Shown: piece after piece, positions 1 to 5,894 of the stretch
Layout: the number at the start of each line of letters is the position of its first letter
Numbering within the stretch: the stretch's first letter is position 1
Assembly: GCA_027023915.1 (NCBI GenBank)
Contig: JALVUB010000209.1
Location: 1-6,009 of the forward strand
Direction of reading: 5' to 3'
DNA: 6,009 bases
Origin: Sedimenticola sp.
Lineage (GTDB): Bacteria; Pseudomonadota; Gammaproteobacteria; Chromatiales; Chromatiaceae
Position numbers and translations under genes: made by a program
Notes under the pieces: generated by a model
What the model was told of the DNA's origin: nothing
The model's database searches: none
The model's input: only the letters and a program-made list of their open reading frames with translations

Positions 1-116
1 TGCTCGGCCTGCCCGATGATTACATCGAGCAAGGCACCCAGGCCGAGCAACTGGAAGAGGCGGGGCTCACCCGCGAGCGGCTGCTCGATGCCATCCGCCG
101 TCGTCTCTCTCGGTAG
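1..116 (+). CDS. dxs: 1-deoxy-D-xylulose-5-phosphate synthase, C-terminal end (partial)
   Basis: The 5' part of this gene lies outside the window; codons are in phase from position 3 and end at TAG 114-116. The visible 37 residues begin LGLPDDYIEQGTQAEQLEEA and end AIRRRLSR. This matches the C-terminal tail of DXS, where a conserved LGLPD is followed by an I-x-x-G-T/D-Q motif and a short amphipathic helix (compare the E. coli ending, LGLPDFFIPQGTQEE). DXS is a cytosolic, thiamine-diphosphate-dependent enzyme that condenses pyruvate and glyceraldehyde-3-phosphate in the first step of the MEP isoprenoid pathway. The catalytic domains are not visible, so the call rests on the tail alone. The gene converges on the permease gene at 299-1648. 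Its stop codon lies inside the left arm of the composite repeat, and no ordinary T-run terminator follows. Confidence 0.85.
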   Translation, partial: LGLPDDYIEQGTQAEQLEEAGLTRERLLDAIRRRLSR

Positions 117-136
117 GTCGGGCTTCAGCCCGACAA
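113..136. repeat. Left outer arm of the composite repeat, a REP-like palindrome
   Basis: The arm starts GTAGGTCGGGC and is itself a hairpin: GTCGGGC (117-123), loop TTCA, GCCCGAC (128-134), a 7-bp perfect stem. It is the exact reverse complement of 279-302. The TAG at 114-116 is the stop codon of dxs. Confidence 0.85.
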
Positions 137-164
137 TCCCCCCGATCCGCCTGCGAGCCGACGG

Positions 165-253
165 CCCGGTTCTTGTGACGGGACCTCCGAGGCAGGATGC
201 CGAGGCGGAGCCTACAGGGATGTATTCACGGCGTTCCCGTCACAAGAACCGGG
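165..253. repeat. Inner 19-bp perfect inverted repeat of the composite element
   Basis: CCCGGTTCTTGTGACGGGA at 165-183 is exactly reverse-complemented at 235-253. The right inner arm runs into another hairpin, CGGGGCG (250-256), loop GCGG, CGCCCCG (261-267). That stem competes with the inner repeat for pairing at 250-253. The 51-nt central segment carries partly self-complementary sequence (CTCCG 185-189 with CGGAG 206-210). Confidence 0.8.
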
Positions 254-278
254 GCGGCGGCGCCCCGAAAGCGTACGG

Positions 279-302
279 TTGTCGGGCTGAAGCCCGACCT
301 AC
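279..302. repeat. Right outer arm of the composite repeat, a REP-like palindrome
   Basis: Exact reverse complement of 113-136. It is also a hairpin by itself: GTCGGGC (281-287), loop TGAA, GCCCGAC (292-298). On the - strand its end reads GTAG, and the TAG (301-299) is the stop codon of the converging permease gene. Confidence 0.85.
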
Positions 303-1648
303 AGCGGCTTGCTGAAGAAATCCCAGAAGAGCCAGAAGCAGAGGGTGGAGGCCACCAGGGTGGCCAGCATCGCCGGGGTGCCCTTCCTGAACCAGACGCC
401 TGGCGTGATGCGGTGTTCCGGCCTGCCGGTCTCCTTGGCCACCCGCTCCGATAGGGTGACGATGAAGACGTTGGCGGTGGAACCCAGATGAGTGCCGTTG
501 CCGCCCATGCCCACGCCCACGGCCAACCCCCACCAGAGCGGCGTGACGTTGATCCCCTGCTGTTCCATGCCGAGGATGATGGGGATCATGGCGGCGGTGA
601 AGGGAATGTTGTCGATCATCGCTGAAAGGGCGGCGGCCACCCACATCAGCACAATGGTGGCCAGCAGCAGGTCGGAGGCGACGAAAGGCGCGATGAATTG
701 CCCCAGATATTGGAGAAAATGGCTCTGCTCCACGCCGCCCACCAATACGAAGAGCGACAGGAAAAAGATGAGCAGGCTCAACTCAATGTCCTGGAAAGAG
801 GCGTCCATGTCCACGTTGCGGCCGATGAAGACCAGCGCGGTAAGCCCCAGGGCCGCCACCACCCAGGGCTCCCAATGCAGGGTGTGATGGATGACGAAAA
901 AGACCACCATCACGCCCAGCACCCCGATGGACGCCTTCCAGGTGTAGGGGTCGGCTATGGCTTCCTGTTCGGAAAAGTCCGTCGGTGGTGCTTTTTGCGC
1001 CAGCTCCTTGCGGAACAGCAGCCAGAGGGCGCCCAGAATGGCCAGCCAGGCAAGAGTGACCACCCCGCCCATGTGGATGACGAAGCTGTTGAAGCTGATG
1101 TGGGCGGCCGATCCGATCATCATGTTGGGCGGGTCTCCCACCAGCGTGGCCACGCCGCCGGTGTCGGAGAGCAGCGCCGCGGCCAGCAGATAGGGAATGG
1201 GGTTGGTCTTAAGCGCCTGCGCGATCATGACGATAAGCGGGCCGAAGATCACCACCGTGGTGACATTGTCCAGCAGCAGTGAAATGACGGTTACAGCGGT
1301 GCCCAGCATGGAAAGCAGCAGAAACTTGCGCCCCTTGCTCAGATCGGCGATGCGGTAGGCCAGTGCCTGGAACCCCCCCGTGGGAATCATGATGGCGACG
1401 ATGGTCATCATGGCGCCCAACAGGAAGACCACGTTCCAGTCGATGGCCTCCAGCGCCAGCTCCGGGTTGTAGAAGCCCATGATCTGGCCGACGATCACCA
1501 TCAGCGCCGCGCCCAGCATGGCGAACTTGGTGCGGTGGAAGCCGTGGATGCCTTCGGTGAAGATGCCGATGAAGGTAAGGATGAGAATGATGCCGGAAGC
1601 CGCCATCTGGTTGTTCCAGACCAACGGCGTGGTGGGGATCGTCTCCAT
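299..1648 (-). CDS. IT-superfamily permease, OCA2 (P protein)/ArsB-like
   Basis: A 449-residue polytopic inner-membrane protein, close to full length for the family, with about 10-12 hydrophobic segments. The two inverted halves typical of the ion transporter superfamily are visible. The first carries LLLDNVTTVVIFGP (124-137) and GDPPNMMIGS (171-180). The second carries MIDNIPFTAAM (344-354) and GMGGNGTHLGSTANV (380-394). The paired DN motifs (D127-N128, D346-N347) and the GGNGT-x-x-G-x-x-ANV signature resemble the OCA2/P-protein branch more than arsenite-specific ArsB or classic NhaD. Substrate is not readable; Na+/H+ exchange, another anion or arsenite are all possible. The ATG at 1648 has AGGA five bases upstream. 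It lies 83 nt downstream of prk on the same strand and is probably co-transcribed with it. No ars genes are nearby. Confidence 0.85.
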   Translation of the reverse strand: METIPTTPLVWNNQMAASGIILILTFIGIFTEGIHGFHRTKFAMLGAALMVIVGQIMGFYNPELALEAIDWNVVFLLGAMMTIVAIMIPTGGFQALAYRIADLSKGRKFLLLSMLGTAVTVISLLLDNVTTVVIFGPLIVMIAQALKTNPIPYLLAAALLSDTGGVATLVGDPPNMMIGSAAHISFNSFVIHMGGVVTLAWLAILGALWLLFRKELAQKAPPTDFSEQEAIADPYTWKASIGVLGVMVVFFVIHHTLHWEPWVVAALGLTALVFIGRNVDMDASFQDIELSLLIFFLSLFVLVGGVEQSHFLQYLGQFIAPFVASDLLLATIVLMWVAAALSAMIDNIPFTAAMIPIILGMEQQGINVTPLWWGLAVGVGMGGNGTHLGSTANVFIVTLSERVAKETGRPEHRITPGVWFRKGTPAMLATLVASTLCFWLFWDFFSKPL

Positions 1649-1699
1649 GCCAGTCCTGCTGCTGTGTTAAAGAAGAAACCGGGTTTTGAAAGGGGGTGT

Positions 1700-1721
1700 C
1701 CCCTGCCCGAGCGGGCAGGGG
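1700..1721 (-). terminator. GC-rich hairpin between prk and the permease gene (attenuating or stabilising)
   Basis: A perfect 9-bp stem, CCCCTGCCC (1700-1708) with GGGCAGGGG (1713-1721) and a 4-nt loop, begins 10 nt downstream of the prk stop codon. Downstream on the - strand the sequence is ACACCCCCTTTC, with no real T-run. It is therefore a poor intrinsic terminator and more likely a 3'-end stabiliser of prk mRNA or a partial terminator that lowers permease expression. Confidence 0.5.
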
Positions 1722-1731
1722 TTGGTAGGAT

Positions 1732-2604
1732 TCAGCCCCGCTGTTCCATCATGCGGTCAATGATGGGGCCGAGAATGATCTCCATGGCGTAGCCCATCTT
1801 GCCGCCGGGCACCACGATGGTGTTGCGCCGCGACATGAAGGAGTTGGGGATCATGTTGAGCAGATAGGGGAAGTCGATATCGAACTTGGCCGGGTCGGCG
1901 AAGCGGATCACCACGAAGCTCTCATCGGGGGTGGGAATGTCCCGCGCGATGAAGGGGTTGGAGGTGTCCACCGTGGCCACCCGCTGGAAGTTGATGTCGG
2001 TGCGGGAGAACTGGGGCGTGATGTGCTTGATGTAATCGGGCATCCGCCGCAGGATGGTGTCGACGATCGCTTCCGCCGAATAACCCCGTTCCTTGCTGTC
2101 GCGGTGGATCTTCTGGATCCACTCCAGGTTGACGATGGGCACCACGCCCACGCCCAGGTCCACGTGTTGGGCCACATTGTGCTCTTCGGTCACCACCATG
2201 CCGTGAAGGCCTTCATAAAAGAGCAGATCGGTGTTTTCCGGCAGGTCTTCCCAGGGGGTGAACTCACCCGGCTTTTTGTCGGTGCCCAGGCGGGCGTTAT
2301 GCTCTTCCGCCTCTTCCGGCGAATGGAGGTAATAACGCTTCTTGCCGGTGCCTGTCTCGCCATAGGTGCGGAACAGCTCTTCCAGCTTGTCGAAACAGTT
2401 GGCTTCCGGGCCGAAGTGACTCAGCCCTTCCTCGGCCATTTTTACCTTCATCTCGGCACGGTCGTAGCGGTGGAAGCTGTCACCTTCAATGATGGCCGCG
2501 TTGATGCCTTCACGCAGAAAGATGTGCTCAAAAGCGCGCTTGACGGTGGTGGTGCCGGCGCCGGAAGAGCCAGTGACAACCACGACGGGGTGCTTTTTGG
2601 ACAT
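1732..2604 (-). CDS. prk: Phosphoribulokinase (class I, proteobacterial)
   Basis: Cytosolic Calvin-cycle enzyme that phosphorylates ribulose-5-phosphate with ATP to give ribulose-1,5-bisphosphate, the RuBisCO substrate (also named cbbP). The 290-residue length matches bacterial class I enzymes. A P-loop GSSGAGTT lies at 12-19. The EGDSFHRYDR segment (40-49) supplies D42, H45 and R49, FYEGLHG supplies E131, and the segment around 165-173 supplies K165, R168, D169 and R173. These agree in number and identity with the catalytic and substrate-binding residues I recall for the Rhodobacter sphaeroides enzyme. R234, linked there to NADH activation, is also present. The frame stays open upstream to 2793, but the ATG at 2604 follows GGGAGG with a 6-nt gap and gives the family N-terminus, so I chose it. 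No RuBisCO or CbbR gene is visible. Confidence 0.97.
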   Translation of the reverse strand: MSKKHPVVVVTGSSGAGTTTVKRAFEHIFLREGINAAIIEGDSFHRYDRAEMKVKMAEEGLSHFGPEANCFDKLEELFRTYGETGTGKKRYYLHSPEEAEEHNARLGTDKKPGEFTPWEDLPENTDLLFYEGLHGMVVTEEHNVAQHVDLGVGVVPIVNLEWIQKIHRDSKERGYSAEAIVDTILRRMPDYIKHITPQFSRTDINFQRVATVDTSNPFIARDIPTPDESFVVIRFADPAKFDIDFPYLLNMIPNSFMSRRNTIVVPGGKMGYAMEIILGPIIDRMMEQRG

Positions 2605-2610
2605 GGGGTA

Positions 2611-2616
2611 CCTCCC
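2611..2616 (-). promoter_or_regulatory. Ribosome binding site of prk (decides the start)
   Basis: GGGAGG on the - strand, followed by TACCCC and the ATG at 2604. It favours the 290-residue start over the 63-residue longer reading frame. Confidence 0.75.
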
Positions 2617-2630
2617 GGGATTTCTTCTCG

Positions 2631-2695
2631 AAAAAAGATGAATCAACAGTGAAACCGCCTGTCCAACGAAGGAAGGCGGCTTGACTGTTGATCCA
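2631..2695 (-). terminator. Long hairpin plus T6 run upstream of prk: nhaD terminator or prk leader attenuator
   Basis: On the - strand an imperfect hairpin spans 2695-2639. Pairing includes a perfect 9-bp block (2642-2650 with 2684-2692), a perfect 6-bp block CCGCCT/AGGCGG (2655-2660 with 2674-2679), and an apical TCC/GGA (2662-2664 with 2671-2673) closing a 6-nt loop. Isolated mismatches separate these blocks. Two nucleotides after the stem come six Ts (2636-2631). This has the form of an intrinsic terminator. It starts 48 nt past the nhaD stop and ends only 26 nt before the prk start codon. It could terminate nhaD transcripts, attenuate transcription into prk, or protect the 5' end of a prk mRNA. 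Confidence 0.6.
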
Positions 2696-2703
2696 GCGGG
2701 GAA

Positions 2704-2712
2704 ACTATACCA
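2704..2712 (-). promoter_or_regulatory. Candidate sigma-70 promoter of prk (extended -10)
   Basis: The - strand reads TGG TATAGT (2712-2704): a -10 hexamer matching TATAAT at five of six positions, with an extended TG element. No good -35 is seen; the best is ACTTTA at a 17-bp spacing, or TTTAGA at 15 bp. Transcription would start near 2697, placing the hairpin at 2695-2639 at the extreme 5' end of the mRNA. A short palindrome ACCCCTGGGGT (2715-2725) occupies the spacer. Confidence 0.4.
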
Positions 2713-2743
2713 CAACCCCTGGGGTCTAAAGTCCGCGTTCCGG

Positions 2744-4168
2744 TCAAAACATGGCGCGGTTGATCCACATATGGGCCAGGATACTGGCGGCATATCCCAG
2801 CGCGATGACCGGTGTCCATTTCAGGTGGCCAAAGAAGGTGTAACTGCCACGCGCCTGGCCCATCAGCGCCACGCCGGCGGCCGAGCCTACGGAGAGCAGC
2901 GAGCCGCCCACGCCGGCGGTGAGCGTCACCAGCATCCATTGACCTTGCGACATTTCCGGGTTCATGGTGAGCACGGCGAACACCACGGGGATATTGTCGA
3001 TGATGGAAGACATGAGCCCCACGGAAATATTTGCGGTGGTGGCTCCCCAGCCGGTGTACATCACCTGAGAGGCCAACGCCAGATAGCCGATGAAGCCCAA
3101 GGCGCCCACGCAGAGCACTACGCCGTAGAAAAAGAGCAGGGTGTCCCACTCCGCATGCGCCACCTTGCGAAAGATGTCGAAAGCAACCGGATCACCAAGA
3201 TCGCCGGTGGCATCGGGAGAGTCCGGCCCAAACCGCTTGCGGGCGGTGCGTTTGAGGTAGTAGCCGAAAAATTGCAGATAGGCGAGCCCCGTCATCATGC
3301 CGATGACCGGCGGCAGGTCGAGAAAGTTGTGGAAGGCCACCGCGGTGACGATGGTGAGAAGAAAGAAGGCCACGATGCGTCGCGCGCCCCGTTTCAACCC
3401 CAACTCTTCCGCCACTGGTTCCGGTTTTTGCGCCGGAATCTTCAGCGACATGATGGCCGCCGGCACCAGCCAGTTGAGCAACGCGGGTATGAAAAGGTGG
3501 AAGAAGCTCCAGAAATCCACTGGTCCCTGGGGCGTTTCGATCTCCTTCTGCCACACCATCAGAGTGGTGATGTCGCCAAAGGGGCTGAAGGCGCCTCCCG
3601 CGTTGGCCGCCACCACGATGTTGATGCAGGAAAGCAGCACGAAGCGCTGGTTGTCCCCCCCCACCGCCAGCACCACCGCGCACATCAGCAGGGCGGTGGT
3701 GAGGTTGTCCGCCACCGGCGAGATGAAAAAGGCCAGCAGCCCGGTGATCCAGAAAAGCGCGCGGAATCCCAGTCCCTTGCGCACTAGCCACACCCGCAGG
3801 GCCTCGAAGACGTTGCGTTCGTCCATGGCGTTGATGTAAGTCATCGCCACCAGCAGGAAGAGCAGCAGCTCCGCGTACTCCAGCAGGTTGTGGCGCAGCG
3901 CCTCATCCACCGCGCCGTCGATCCCGTGGGCCTGATAGACCCACGCCACCAGTGCCCACATCACCCCAGCCGCCAGCACCACCGGCTTCGATTTGCGTAA
4001 ATGGGTGAACTCCTCCCCCATCACCACCAGATAGGCGATGCCGAAAATGGCCAGGGAAAGGTAGCCTGACCAGTGGTTGGTGAGATCCAGCAGATGACTG
4101 CTTTCGGAAGCAGCAGCCATCGCGGGAAATGACAACAGCAGCCAGGTCACCAGAACACTTGCGATCAT
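2744..4168 (-). CDS. nhaD: Na+/H+ antiporter NhaD
   Basis: Inner-membrane antiporter expected to expel Na+ (or Li+) in exchange for H+, important at high salt or alkaline pH. The 474-residue protein has a signal-like first segment (1-20) and about a dozen membrane spans. Family marks are NHWSGYLSLAIFGIAYLVV (31-49), GEEFTHLRKSKPV (51-63), SPVADNLTTALL (150-161), NANAGG-like ANAGGAFSPFGDITT (188-202), DNIPVVF (391-397) and GGSLLSVGSAAG (421-432). D154, N155, N189, D199, T201 and T202, plus S426 and S429 with a two-residue offset, match residues I recall as essential in Vibrio cholerae NhaD. The frame is open to 4426, but the ATG at 4168 follows AAGGAGA with an 8-nt gap and gives the normal NhaD N-terminus. 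It is followed by prk after 139 nt, with a terminator-like hairpin between. Confidence 0.95.
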   Translation of the reverse strand: MIASVLVTWLLLSFPAMAAASESSHLLDLTNHWSGYLSLAIFGIAYLVVMGEEFTHLRKSKPVVLAAGVMWALVAWVYQAHGIDGAVDEALRHNLLEYAELLLFLLVAMTYINAMDERNVFEALRVWLVRKGLGFRALFWITGLLAFFISPVADNLTTALLMCAVVLAVGGDNQRFVLLSCINIVVAANAGGAFSPFGDITTLMVWQKEIETPQGPVDFWSFFHLFIPALLNWLVPAAIMSLKIPAQKPEPVAEELGLKRGARRIVAFFLLTIVTAVAFHNFLDLPPVIGMMTGLAYLQFFGYYLKRTARKRFGPDSPDATGDLGDPVAFDIFRKVAHAEWDTLLFFYGVVLCVGALGFIGYLALASQVMYTGWGATTANISVGLMSSIIDNIPVVFAVLTMNPEMSQGQWMLVTLTAGVGGSLLSVGSAAGVALMGQARGSYTFFGHLKWTPVIALGYAASILAHMWINRAMF

Positions 4169-4176
4169 GGTTCGAA

Positions 4177-4183
4177 TCTCCTT
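4177..4183 (-). promoter_or_regulatory. Ribosome binding site of nhaD (decides the start)
   Basis: AAGGAGA on the - strand, 8 nt from the ATG at 4168. It selects this ATG over the 86-residue longer open frame, whose extra residues are not NhaD-like. The DUF4139 gene has the same AAGGAGA at 5893-5887. Confidence 0.8.
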
Positions 4184-4373
4184 GTGTCGGAAATTGACGG
4201 GGGCATGTCCCCGTTCTTCCTTCGCTATATCGGCGGTTGTTGGTTTTTCTTCAGGAAATCCGAGGTTCCGGTTTGATCTGACGTCTCCCCGTTTTTGTGA
4301 GCTTGTATTTTGTAAAGACTCAGCCCTTCCGGCGTGTTCCCGGCGCCATTGATTTTGCCGGCACTTCCATGCG

Positions 4374-4410
4374 CCTGAGGAAGGCCTGAATTTTTCAGAC
4401 CTTCCTCGGG
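4374..4410 (-). terminator. Strong hairpin downstream of the DUF4139 gene, no T-run
   Basis: GAGGAAGG (4377-4384) pairs with CCTTCCTC (4400-4407). After one C/A mismatch CTGAA (4386-4390) pairs with TTCAG (4394-4398), closing a 3-nt loop. The base extends through a G-T wobble and two G-C pairs to 4374/4410. It begins 53 nt past the DUF4139 stop codon. No T-run follows the stem on either strand. It may be a 3' mRNA-end structure or part of a factor-dependent terminator, so the terminator label is tentative. Confidence 0.4.
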
Positions 4411-4463
4411 GACAATGGCGTCCCACGGGGCTTTTTATGGCTTGTTGGGGGCTGACGAGGCGG

Positions 4464-5879
4464 TTACCACTTGGTGAGTACCTGGTACTCCAGCGTCTTT
4501 TTGCCGCCGGGTGGCAGTTTTACCACCCATTGAGCCGTGCTGCTGTTCAGTTTTCCATGGCGCAGATTTTCTTTTGGGATCTTCCAGTCGCCATCCAGGT
4601 GTTCGGTGACTATGACGTCCACAGTCTGTTTGCCGGCGTTGTGCAGCACAATGCGGTGGCCGCTTTCAGTGGCGTTTTTATAGGGGAACGGAGGGACACG
4701 CTTTTTCCAATAGGTTTGGATCTGTCGGGCGGTGATGTCAAATGCATTGCCCAGTTTGGTGCGAACGGACTCGTCGCGGGGGGTGTGGCGGATGCGATCC
4801 TCGCCGACAAACTGAAAGTCGCCATGGCTGTCTTCCCGGTAGATTCGCAGGATGCCCGCTGGCAGAGGCAGACCAAGGTTTGAGGCGGTATCGTTGCGGA
4901 AGCTCAAATAGACGGCCACCGGCATTTCACGCCAATGATTTGTTTGGGCATAACCGGAAATGGTGGAGCCGGTTACCCGGTATTTCTTTTCCACCGGAAT
5001 TTCATCGGCGGTAAGAAAGGCCACCTGCTTGGTCTGCCGGTCGAGAAGCGTGGTTTTTCTCGGCAGGGTATAGAGGTGGTAGGCCAGCAGGGGTTCTTCC
5101 CGCACCTTGCGTTGGGCGGGAGCGTCGGCGAGATAGACCCGGCGCTCCATGATCGGCTGGCGGGCGACCACGCGGTTCACCTGGCCGGCCACCAGTTGCA
5201 GCCTGGCGTTGTGGTAGTCGGTTTCCGAGTTGTTGGTCAGGGTCACCCAGCCGGCCAGTGCCATGTGCCGATCCTTTTTGTCCAGTCGGCCCACATAATC
5301 GGCGCGCCAGCTCAGTCCGGCGCTCAGGTAGCTCAGCTCAAGAGCGCGGTTGCCGCCCTGTTTGGTAGAGAGCCGGGTGGCCAGGGTGGGTTTGTCGCGC
5401 AGCTTGGGGGGGATGTTGTCGAAAATATAGCGGCCGCCGGGATTGGTTTCGATGCGATCGCCGATGCGCACCACCAGCCCCTGCTGGGTGCTGAGCACCT
5501 TGGACCGCTCGACGGTTTCCTTGCCCGTTGCCGGATTGGTACGGGCGATGCCGATCTCGCGCCCCAGGGACATCTCCAGCAGTTTTCGAGGGGTGAGCAG
5601 GTTGTAGTCGAAATTTTGTTCGATGATCTCCAGCGGCTCGCCATTGTCCACCGCTTTCAGGAGGGCAGTTTCGGGTTGCATCTTGCCACTTACTTCGCGC
5701 AGGGCGAGGGTCACTTCGCCCGCCGGCAGTTTCACCTGTCGGGTCTCGCGCACCAGGGCCAGGTCGTTGTTATAGATGGTAAGGGAAAGATCTGCCTGAT
5801 CTTTGGCGGTGCTGGTCAGTTCGCCCGCCGCGGCAGCCAGGGGCAACAGGAGAAAAAAGAGAGCAGTACGGGTGTTCAT
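4464..5879 (-). CDS. Secreted DUF4139 domain-containing protein
   Basis: A 471-residue protein of unknown function. Residues 1-18 form a signal peptide (MNTR, then a Leu/Ala-rich core) with a likely signal peptidase I site at AAA-GE near 18-19, so the mature protein should be periplasmic. It lacks a lipobox cysteine at the site and shows no later membrane span. Features I associate with the DUF4139 family are SYLSAGLSWRADYVGRL (183-199), NNSETDYHNARLQLVAGQVN (216-235), YHLYTLPRKTTL (267-278), GLPLPAGILRIYRED (336-350), FVGEDRIRHTPRDE (357-370) and LGNAFDI (376-382), with a C-terminal beta-rich part. No catalytic motif is recognisable. The ATG at 5879 follows AAGGAGA with a 7-nt gap. The gene starts 15 nt after the FAD-oxidase stop, which suggests one transcript. 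Confidence 0.85.
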   Translation of the reverse strand: MNTRTALFFLLLPLAAAAGELTSTAKDQADLSLTIYNNDLALVRETRQVKLPAGEVTLALREVSGKMQPETALLKAVDNGEPLEIIEQNFDYNLLTPRKLLEMSLGREIGIARTNPATGKETVERSKVLSTQQGLVVRIGDRIETNPGGRYIFDNIPPKLRDKPTLATRLSTKQGGNRALELSYLSAGLSWRADYVGRLDKKDRHMALAGWVTLTNNSETDYHNARLQLVAGQVNRVVARQPIMERRVYLADAPAQRKVREEPLLAYHLYTLPRKTTLLDRQTKQVAFLTADEIPVEKKYRVTGSTISGYAQTNHWREMPVAVYLSFRNDTASNLGLPLPAGILRIYREDSHGDFQFVGEDRIRHTPRDESVRTKLGNAFDITARQIQTYWKKRVPPFPYKNATESGHRIVLHNAGKQTVDVIVTEHLDGDWKIPKENLRHGKLNSSTAQWVVKLPPGGKKTLEYQVLTKW

Positions 5880-5886
5880 GGGCGAG

Positions 5887-5893
5887 TCTCCTT
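5887..5893 (-). promoter_or_regulatory. Ribosome binding site of the DUF4139 gene
   Basis: AAGGAGA on the - strand, 7 nt from the ATG at 5879. It begins one base after the TGA of the upstream oxidase (5897-5895), so the two genes are tightly packed and possibly translationally coupled. Confidence 0.75.
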
Positions 5894-5894
5894 G

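Larger units (their letters stand above)
113..302. repeat. Composite nested inverted repeat (REP/MITE-like) at a convergent gene junction
   Basis: The element is bounded by a perfect 24-bp inverted repeat (113-136 and 279-302). Inside it lies a second perfect 19-bp inverted repeat (165-183 and 235-253). The gaps between outer and inner arms are nearly equal (28 and 25 nt), so the whole is almost symmetric around a 51-nt centre (184-234). The centre holds a small GGCA-GGA-TGCC hairpin (191-201). Complementarity stops exactly at 113 and 302. The element has no coding capacity that looks real. The outer arms resemble GTCGGGCT-type REP palindromes known from many gammaproteobacteria (from memory, not searched). 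It may act as a bidirectional terminator or mRNA-end stabiliser for dxs and the converging permease gene, and may be mobile through a REP-associated transposase elsewhere in the genome. Confidence 0.8.
4169..4463 (-). other. Non-coding spacer and presumed nhaD leader
   Basis: This 295-nt stretch separates the DUF4139 stop from the nhaD start and shows no credible gene. It holds the large hairpin at 4374-4410. It also holds a compact hairpin, ACGGGG (4197-4202) with CCCCGT (4209-4214), ending 14 nt upstream of the nhaD Shine-Dalgarno sequence. The only promoter-like element I see is a weak -10, TATAGC, on the - strand at 4229-4224, with no convincing -35. The segment 4215-4330 is comparatively AT- and A-rich on the - strand. 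The length leaves room for a cation-sensing leader, but I cannot match it to a known riboswitch consensus by eye. Confidence 0.5.

Noticed and set aside
16..454. Short + strand frames across the dxs/permease junction
   Set aside because: They run through the nested inverted repeat and into the antisense of the permease, with low-complexity composition and no ribosome binding site. The true + frame here is the dxs tail.
2715..2725. Palindrome ACCCCTGGGGT in the spacer of the candidate prk promoter, considered as an operator
   Set aside because: Only five base pairs per half with no spacing, it does not match a CbbR-type site, and palindromes of this size are common in GC-rich spacers.
2605..2793. 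Possible 63-residue N-terminal extension of phosphoribulokinase
   Set aside because: The extension would overlap the end of nhaD, runs through the hairpin and the T-run, and is not family-like. The ATG at 2604 has a good Shine-Dalgarno sequence and gives the standard 290-residue protein with catalytic residues at their usual numbers.
2681..3787. Long + strand open frame (368 codons) opposite nhaD
   Set aside because: It is antisense to a well-supported gene, His/Arg/Gly-rich and without any recognisable domain, as expected for a shadow frame in GC-rich DNA. The same applies to + strand frames at 492-887, 698-1282, 2023-2652, 3297-3839 and 4437-4883.
4169..4426. Possible 86-residue N-terminal extension of NhaD
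   Set aside because: The extra residues are hydrophilic and unlike NhaD, whereas the ATG at 4168 follows AAGGAGA and opens with a hydrophobic first segment.
4432..4436. T5 run after GGGGC, considered as a + strand intrinsic terminator
   Set aside because: No + strand gene ends nearby and the preceding sequence forms only about three base pairs.
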